DNA of 64,000 nt from Novosphingobium piscinae (GTDB lineage: Bacteria > Pseudomonadota > Alphaproteobacteria > Sphingomonadales > Sphingomonadaceae): the NCBI RefSeq assembly GCF_014230355.1, contig NZ_JACLAX010000011.1:56950-120949 (forward strand), written 5' to 3'. Both the position numbers and the translations under genes were made by a program. Under the pieces are notes generated by a model that ran no database searches, had not been told where the DNA came from, and worked only from the letters and a program-made list of their open reading frames with translations. Shown here piece after piece: positions 59,683-64,000 of this stretch; position 1 is the stretch's first letter; each line of letters opens with the position of its first letter.

Positions 59683-60837
59683 CTACCGCGCCGGACGGTC
59701 GGCGCGGTGGGCGCGGTGGGCGCGCTGCCAGGCCGCGGTGCGGAGCACGGCGTTGGCGCGCAGATCGGCATAGAACAGGCCGATGTCGTGATAGTGCATG
59801 ACCCCGCCGGGCAGGGGCTTGAGCCCCAGCGCGGGATCGGGCTCCACCACCAGCAGGCCCTGCTCGCAGCGGGCGGCCACCTTGCCCGCCACCAGCGGCT
59901 GGGGGGCGCCCTCGCCGGGATCGCCCGGCACGGCCCCCCGGCTGGCCGTGGCCGGAGCGGCCGGCCGGCTGCGATCGAAGGTCAGCGGGTTGATGCACAG
60001 CGTCAGCTTGCCCGGGTTGTCGCCGAACGCCTTGACGTAGGTGGACTGGTAAAGCCCGGCCATGACCGGCAGGTTGGCGCTGGGGAGCAGCGCGTTCCAC
60101 TGCACCACGCAGCCGGTCTGGGCCGGGGTCTCGCACGGGTTCACCCCCTTGAAGCGCGGGCCGAACTCCCCTTCCCCGAGATTGATCCCGATGATGTAGG
60201 CCGCGATCAGGCGCGCCTGCAGCGGCGTACCCTGGACCTTGCGCTCGAGCAGGGCGGCGATCATCCAGCCGCCCTGGCTGTGCCCGGCCAGGATGAACGG
60301 CCGGCGCGGATCGCGGTGTGCGAGGAACCAGTCGAAGGCGCGGGCCACATCGCTGTAGGCCAGCTCCATCGCCTTGTCGCGATCGCTATCGCGGTTCAGG
60401 AAAGAGGCCTGGCGGTAGCGCGGCGCATAGACCTTGCAGCACCCGCTGAACGCCCCGGCCTGGCGGGCGATGACGCTGGCATCGGTCCAGCGGTTGGTGG
60501 CGCTGTCGGCCAGATCCTGGTTCCAGCGGTCCTGGCTCTTGAACGTCGTCGGATGGACATAGAACACGTCGGCAGCGGGACGCCGGGCGGCGCGGCTGGC
60601 GCCGGCTGGCAGGGCCGTGCTGGCGCCGGGGCCGAAGGGACCGGCAGCCCAGGCCGCGGGGCTGTCATAGTCGGGCGGCGGCGGTGGGGTCTGCGTGGCG
60701 AAGGGCGGCACCTCCGCGCGCAGCGCAGCGGCTGGCGCCACGACAGCCACGATCTGCGCCGCGGCGACCATGGCCAGTCCCGCCGGCACACCGCGGGAGG
60801 CGAAGCGGAGGATCGGGCCAGGTGTCGGTCGGGTCAT
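59683..60837 (-). CDS. exported alpha/beta hydrolase, DUF3089 family
   Basis: A 384-residue protein with a signal peptide (GLAMVAAAQIVAVVAPAAALRA), ADVFYVHPTTF near the start of the domain and the nucleophile elbow LAGHSQGGWM, both marks of DUF3089. Members are lipase-like and mostly uncharacterised. GGAG lies six bases before the ATG at 60837. A near-perfect palindrome copy is 67 bases ahead, shared with the divergent HIBCH gene. Confidence 0.85.
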   Translation of the reverse strand: MTRPTPGPILRFASRGVPAGLAMVAAAQIVAVVAPAAALRAEVPPFATQTPPPPPDYDSPAAWAAGPFGPGASTALPAGASRAARRPAADVFYVHPTTFKSQDRWNQDLADSATNRWTDASVIARQAGAFSGCCKVYAPRYRQASFLNRDSDRDKAMELAYSDVARAFDWFLAHRDPRRPFILAGHSQGGWMIAALLERKVQGTPLQARLIAAYIIGINLGEGEFGPRFKGVNPCETPAQTGCVVQWNALLPSANLPVMAGLYQSTYVKAFGDNPGKLTLCINPLTFDRSRPAAPATASRGAVPGDPGEGAPQPLVAGKVAARCEQGLLVVEPDPALGLKPLPGGVMHYHDIGLFYADLRANAVLRTAAWQRAHRAHRADRPAR

Positions 60838-60903
60838 CGCGCGCTCCGTGCAGTCGGCGCAGTCTAGGCCGCGGCCCTGCTGCTGGGCCGGCCGAGGGCG
60901 GCT

Positions 60904-60920
60904 TGTCCGCCCTGCGGATA
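60904..60920. promoter_or_regulatory. IclR-type operator, TGTCCGC-CCT-GCGGATA
   Basis: Matches 13 of 14 positions, 67 bases from the DUF3089 gene and 164 bases from the HIBCH-like gene. Confidence 0.7.
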
Positions 60921-61083
60921 GCCCGCGCCGTCCTGCCAGCCCAGACCGCACGCAGCAATGCCGCGACCGCGATCATTCTGCCCCGGCGCACGGCTTGCGC
61001 GCAGCTCATGCTATAAGCAGTTGTCGTGCCACGCGCGGCACGGCATGGAGCTGCGCGCAAGCAAGGCCAAGAGGGTGCAGGCG

Positions 61084-62130
61084 ATGACGACGGAGATAGT
61101 GGTGCGGACCGAGGGCGGGGCGGGCGTCCTGTCGCTCAACCGGCCCAAAGCGATCCATGCGCTGACCCTGCCGATGGTTGCGGCCATGACGGCGGCCCTG
61201 CTCGCCTGGCGCGACGATCCGGCCGTGCAGGTGGTGATCATCGACCATGCCGAAGGGCGTGGCTTCTGCGCCGGCGGGGACATCACCCTGCTGCGCGAAT
61301 CCGCGCTGGGCGATGGCGGCGCCGCCGGGCGCCGGTTCTTCTTCGAGGAGTACCGGCTGAATCACCTGATCATGACCTACCCCAAGCCGGTGATCGCCTT
61401 CATGGACGGCATCACCATGGGCGGCGGGGTCGGGATCTCGGGTCCGGCCCGGCTGCGCATCGCCACGGCGCAAACCCGGCTGGCCATGCCCGAGACCGGG
61501 ATCGGCCTGTTCCCCGACGTCGGCGGCGGCTGGTACCTGTCGCGCCTGCCCGATCGCCTCGGGCAGTACCTCGCGCTCACCGGCGCCCGGCTGGACGGGG
61601 CGGAGTGCCTGTGGACGGGTCTGGCGACGCATTACCTGCCGGTCGAGGCGCTGGCCGCGGCCAAGGCGCGGATCGCCGCCGATCCCGCCGCGCTCGCCAC
61701 GATCCTCGCCGAACTGGCCGCCCCCGCTCCGGAACCGCGCCTCGCCGCGCAGGCGGCCGCGATTGCCCGGCTGTTCGCCAGCGACCGGTATGAGGAGGTG
61801 CTCGCCGCGCTGGCGGCCGATCCCGGCGATTTCGCCCGCGATACGCTGGCCACGCTGCGCACGAAAAGCCCGCAGGCGTGCAAGGTGGCACTGCGCCAGC
61901 TGGCGACCAGCGCGGACCTGCCCGATTTCGCCGCGAACATGGCGATGGAGTACCGCATCGGCAGCCGCGTGCTGACCCTGCCCGATTTCGCCGAAGGGGT
62001 CCGCGCGGTGATCATCGACAAGGATAATGCGCCGTGCTGGTCGCCCGCCACCCCCGAGGCCGTCGGCGCGGACCGGCTCGACGCGATCTTCGCCCCCCTT
62101 CCCGCCAACGAAGAATGGACCCCGCTATGA
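61084..62130 (+). CDS. 3-hydroxyisobutyryl-CoA hydrolase-like crotonase
   Basis: A 348-residue crotonase-superfamily protein with [21 protein letters not shown] and the hydrolase hallmark [21 protein letters not shown], plus a C-terminal domain found in HIBCH ([15 protein letters not shown]). It releases CoA from 3-hydroxyisobutyryl-CoA or a similar 3-hydroxyacyl-CoA, as in valine breakdown. The following enoyl-CoA hydratase overlaps it by four bases, so hydration and thioester hydrolysis are coupled. It may act in valine catabolism or on a branched acyl-CoA from the island. Confidence 0.88.
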   Translation: MTTEIVVRTEGGAGVLSLNRPKAIHALTLPMVAAMTAALLAWRDDPAVQVVIIDHAEGRGFCAGGDITLLRESALGDGGAAGRRFFFEEYRLNHLIMTYPKPVIAFMDGITMGGGVGISGPARLRIATAQTRLAMPETGIGLFPDVGGGWYLSRLPDRLGQYLALTGARLDGAECLWTGLATHYLPVEALAAAKARIAADPAALATILAELAAPAPEPRLAAQAAAIARLFASDRYEEVLAALAADPGDFARDTLATLRTKSPQACKVALRQLATSADLPDFAANMAMEYRIGSRVLTLPDFAEGVRAVIIDKDNAPCWSPATPEAVGADRLDAIFAPLPANEEWTPL

Positions 62131-62909
62131 CGTACGAGAGCATCCTGGTCGAACAGCACGATGCGGTGACGCTGATCACGATCAACCGGCCGCAGGCGCT
62201 GAACGCGCTGAACTCGCAGGTCCTGGCCGAGCTGATCGCCGCCTTCGCCGCCTTCGAGGCGGATCCGAGCCAGGGCTGCGCGGTGCTCACCGGGGCAGGC
62301 GACAAGGCCTTCGCGGCCGGCGCCGATATCAAGGAGATGGCCGACAAGCCCGCCTCGGACTTCTTCAACGAGGACTTCTTCGCGGGCTGGACCAGCCACC
62401 TCGTCAAGTCCACCCGCAAGCCGTGGATCGCCGCGGTCAACGGCTTCGCGCTGGGCGGGGGCTGCGAGCTGGCGATGATGGCCGATTTCATCATCGCCGC
62501 CGATACGGCGCGCTTCGGCCAGCCCGAGATCAAGCTGGGCGTGGCCCCGGGGATGGGCGGATCGCAGCGGCTGACCCGGGCGGTCGGCAAGGCCAAGGCG
62601 ATGGACATGTGCCTGACCGGCCGGATGATGGACGCCGCCGAGGCCGAGCGGTCGGGTCTGGTCAGCCGGATCGTGCCGCTGGCAGGGCTGATCGACGAGG
62701 CGCTCAAGGCCGCGCAGACGATCGCGGCGATGCCGCCGATGGCCGCCAAGGTGAACAAGGAGATGGTCAACGTCGCCTTCGAGACCACGCTGGACCAGGG
62801 CCTGCTGTTCGAGCGCCGCGCCTTCCAGATCCTGACCGCCACCGAGGACAAGGCCGAAGGGATGAAGGCCTTCGTCGAGAAGCGGCCCGGCGTGTGGCAG
62901 GGAAAGTAG
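62127..62909 (+). CDS. enoyl-CoA hydratase
   Basis: A 260-residue short-chain enoyl-CoA hydratase with AGADIKEM, the first catalytic Glu in [13 protein letters not shown] and the second in [16 protein letters not shown]. Length and motifs are canonical. Start overlaps the HIBCH stop (ATGA). Probably hydrates a methacrylyl-CoA-like product that HIBCH then hydrolyses. Confidence 0.92.
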   Translation: MTYESILVEQHDAVTLITINRPQALNALNSQVLAELIAAFAAFEADPSQGCAVLTGAGDKAFAAGADIKEMADKPASDFFNEDFFAGWTSHLVKSTRKPWIAAVNGFALGGGCELAMMADFIIAADTARFGQPEIKLGVAPGMGGSQRLTRAVGKAKAMDMCLTGRMMDAAEAERSGLVSRIVPLAGLIDEALKAAQTIAAMPPMAAKVNKEMVNVAFETTLDQGLLFERRAFQILTATEDKAEGMKAFVEKRPGVWQGK

Positions 62910-62937
62910 GCGCCACGGCGAACAGCGGAGGTGGTGC

Positions 62938-63471
62938 ATGAGCCCGGGGGGTCTGCCGATCCGGCAGGTCGCCTATTTCTGCGCCGACGTGCGCGCGGCG
63001 GCGCTGGCGCACCACCGCCGCTTCGGCTCGGGCCCGTTCTTCGTCGCTGACGGGATCGAGGTCACCCGTTCACTGCACCGCGGGGTCGAACGGCCGTTCG
63101 ACCACAGCTCGGCCTATGGCCAGTGGGGCGAGCTGATGATTGAGTTCGTCCAGCAGAACAACTCCGGCCCCTCGGCGCTGCATGATCTCTATCCCGAGGG
63201 TTCGGGACGCTGGGGCCTGCACCATGTCGCCCTGTTCGTGGACGACGTCGATGCCGCGATCGCGCGGCTGGACCAGGAGGGCTTCCCGCTGGCGCAGCGC
63301 TCGGTCAGGCCGGACGGCTTCGTCTTCGCCTTCGTCGACACCAGCGCCGCCTACGGCCACATGACCGAACTCTACGCGCCCACCCCCGGGCTGACCGGGT
63401 TCTACCGGATGGTCGCCGAGGCGGGGCGGAAGGGGGTTGGCACCGAGGTGCTGATTCCCCTCACCCTGTAA
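62938..63471 (+). CDS. VOC family protein, methylmalonyl-CoA epimerase-like
   Basis: A 177-residue vicinal-oxygen-chelate protein. VAYFCADVRAAALAHHRRFG opens the first module, and LHHVALFVDDVDAAIARL with HMTELYAP the second, giving plausible His and Glu metal ligands. Size and layout recall methylmalonyl-CoA epimerase and glyoxalase I. It follows the hydratase by 28 bases and is probably in the same transcript. Confidence 0.78.
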   Translation: MSPGGLPIRQVAYFCADVRAAALAHHRRFGSGPFFVADGIEVTRSLHRGVERPFDHSSAYGQWGELMIEFVQQNNSGPSALHDLYPEGSGRWGLHHVALFVDDVDAAIARLDQEGFPLAQRSVRPDGFVFAFVDTSAAYGHMTELYAPTPGLTGFYRMVAEAGRKGVGTEVLIPLTL

Positions 63472-63507
63472 CCATCACCAGCCTTCCAGCCCAGACCGAG
63501 GATCCCC

Positions 63508-63858
63508 GTGAGCGAAACCTGGCATCCCGCCCTAGCCGAAACCGACCTGCCCGCCGATGGCAAGGCCACCGCCCTGCTCGGCGGTTGGCACGTGCTGATC
63601 GTCCGCGACGACACCGGCCTCCACGCCCTCAACGACCGCTGCACCCATCAGGCCGCGCTGCTCTCGCCCGGGCGGGTGCGCCGCGGGGCGGTCATGTGCC
63701 CGTTGCATGGGGCCCGCTTCGAGGTGGCGAGCGGCCGCTGCCTCGGCGGCGCTTACCCGGACCTGCGCACCTTCCCGGTGCGCAGCACCGACGGCATGAT
63801 CGAGGTGGCGGTGCCCGACGCGCCGCCGGGGCCGGAGGAGCGCCCGGTCGGGGTCTGA
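63508..63858 (+). CDS. Rieske-type [2Fe-2S] ferredoxin
   Basis: A 116-residue Rieske protein with ligands C45-T-H47 and C64-P-L-H67, and no membrane segment or signal, so a soluble ferredoxin of the oxygenase type. The start is GTG. It may serve an oxygenase outside the window, since no Rieske oxygenase alpha subunit is seen here. Confidence 0.88.
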   Translation: MSETWHPALAETDLPADGKATALLGGWHVLIVRDDTGLHALNDRCTHQAALLSPGRVRRGAVMCPLHGARFEVASGRCLGGAYPDLRTFPVRSTDGMIEVAVPDAPPGPEERPVGV

Positions 63859-63873
63859 GCCGCAGGCTCTGCC

Positions 63874-63900
63874 GCGGCCCGGGCGGGACGGCCGGGCCGC
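63874..63900. terminator. hairpin between convergent genes
   Basis: Nine-base stem GCGGCCCGG / CCGGGCCGC with a nine-base loop after the Rieske gene. No T tract; weak candidate. Confidence 0.35.
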
Positions 63901-63915
63901 CCCGCCTGTGGCCGG

Positions 63916-64000
63916 TCAGACGCGGGTCTTGAGCACCTCGGCGAGGGTTTCGCCGAGCAGCGAGGGCGAGGGGCTGACGCGGATGCCGGCCTCTTCCATC
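63916..64000 (-). CDS. sucD: succinate-CoA ligase alpha subunit, C-terminal fragment
   Basis: The last 28 codons read MEEAGIRVSPSPSLLGETL then AEVLKTRV and stop. This matches the C-terminal helix region of SucD (M-x-x-AGI-x-V-x-x-SP-x-x-x-GxT). The rest lies outside the window. If right, it marks a return to core TCA-cycle genes, and perhaps the edge of the catabolic island. Confidence 0.65.
   Translation of the reverse strand, partial: MEEAGIRVSPSPSLLGETLAEVLKTRV

Noticed and set aside
1..64000. CRISPR arrays, tRNA or rRNA genes, intact insertion-sequence transposases, riboswitches
   Set aside because: No direct-repeat arrays, cloverleaf-like genes, transposase motifs or recognisable riboswitch cores were seen on reading; covariance-model searches were not possible here.

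Overview
The window is GC-rich, gene-dense bacterial DNA. It holds 57 complete genes, two genes cut by the window edges, and short intergenic gaps, none longer than 300 bases. Alphaproteobacterial origin, probably a sphingomonad such as Novosphingobium or Sphingobium, is inferred from one large TonB-dependent receptor, many Tat-exported periplasmic enzymes, FAD and MDR oxidoreductases in several copies, a FixK/FNR-type box and a GCTTCGACAGGCTCAG-type repeat. No rRNA, tRNA, CRISPR array or intact transposase gene was seen.

Layout. (1) 1-1697, minus: HapK/REDY-like protein, SDR, MmgE/PrpD. (2) 1799-12509, plus: methyltransferase, small partner protein, FAD oxidoreductase; then VAO-type flavoprotein, MDR reductase, LeuC/LeuD pair 1, HMG-CoA-lyase-like enzyme, CoA transferase and DUF1838, mostly with overlapping stop/start codons. 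(3) 12586-15439, minus: membrane protein, maleate-isomerase-like enzyme, FAD monooxygenase; 15630, plus: serine hydrolase. (4) 16918-25524: ALDH (minus), then HyuA, HyuB, isocitrate-lyase-type C-C lyase, Zn alcohol dehydrogenase and an IclR regulator (plus). (5) 30798 down to 25709, minus operon: Tat flavin amine oxidase, polysaccharide-deacetylase/cyclic-imidase-like enzyme, FAD monooxygenase, ALDH. (6) 31002-34763, plus: exported hydrolase, LeuC/LeuD pair 2, cysteine hydrolase. (7) 34795-46229: VOC protein, three more DUF1838 genes, TonB receptor, alpha/beta hydrolase, second VAO flavoprotein, second methyltransferase plus small partner. (8) 55445 down to 46251, minus: cysteine hydrolase, two imidase-like enzymes, MDR; MFS/GPH transporter; Tat flavin amine oxidase, hydrolase, cytochrome c, hydrolase. 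(9) 55562-63858: MFS transporter, DUF1330, esterase, second CoA transferase, DUF3089 hydrolase, HIBCH/crotonase pair, VOC, Rieske ferredoxin. The window ends in the C-terminus of a sucD-like gene.

How the genes may work together (inference). The cluster is rich in C-N bond chemistry: two amine oxidases, three enzymes of the PuuE/cyclic-imide-hydrolase type, two isochorismatase-type amidases and HyuAB. These sit beside enzymes of substituted dicarboxylic acids: two LeuCD hydro-lyases, MmgE/PrpD, a maleate-isomerase-like protein, an isocitrate-lyase-type lyase, an HMG-CoA-lyase-like enzyme and two family III CoA transferases. The simplest reading is a catabolic island for an N-heterocyclic or lactam/imide compound: outer-membrane uptake, periplasmic oxidation, ring opening to a half-amide, deamidation to a substituted maleate, hydration, CoA activation and C-C cleavage to central metabolites. 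The substrate cannot be read from the sequence.

Regulation. A 17-bp palindrome, TATCCGC-N3-GCGGATA, is perfect in front of the IclR gene and recurs with 0-4 mismatches in at least 13 other promoter gaps, mostly 50-90 bases from a start codon. This points to a single IclR-type regulon over most of the island. A second shared element (GTCATA-N4-TATATCAT), a perfect FNR/FixK box and a shared TTTATATAACA element mark promoters that fall partly outside it.
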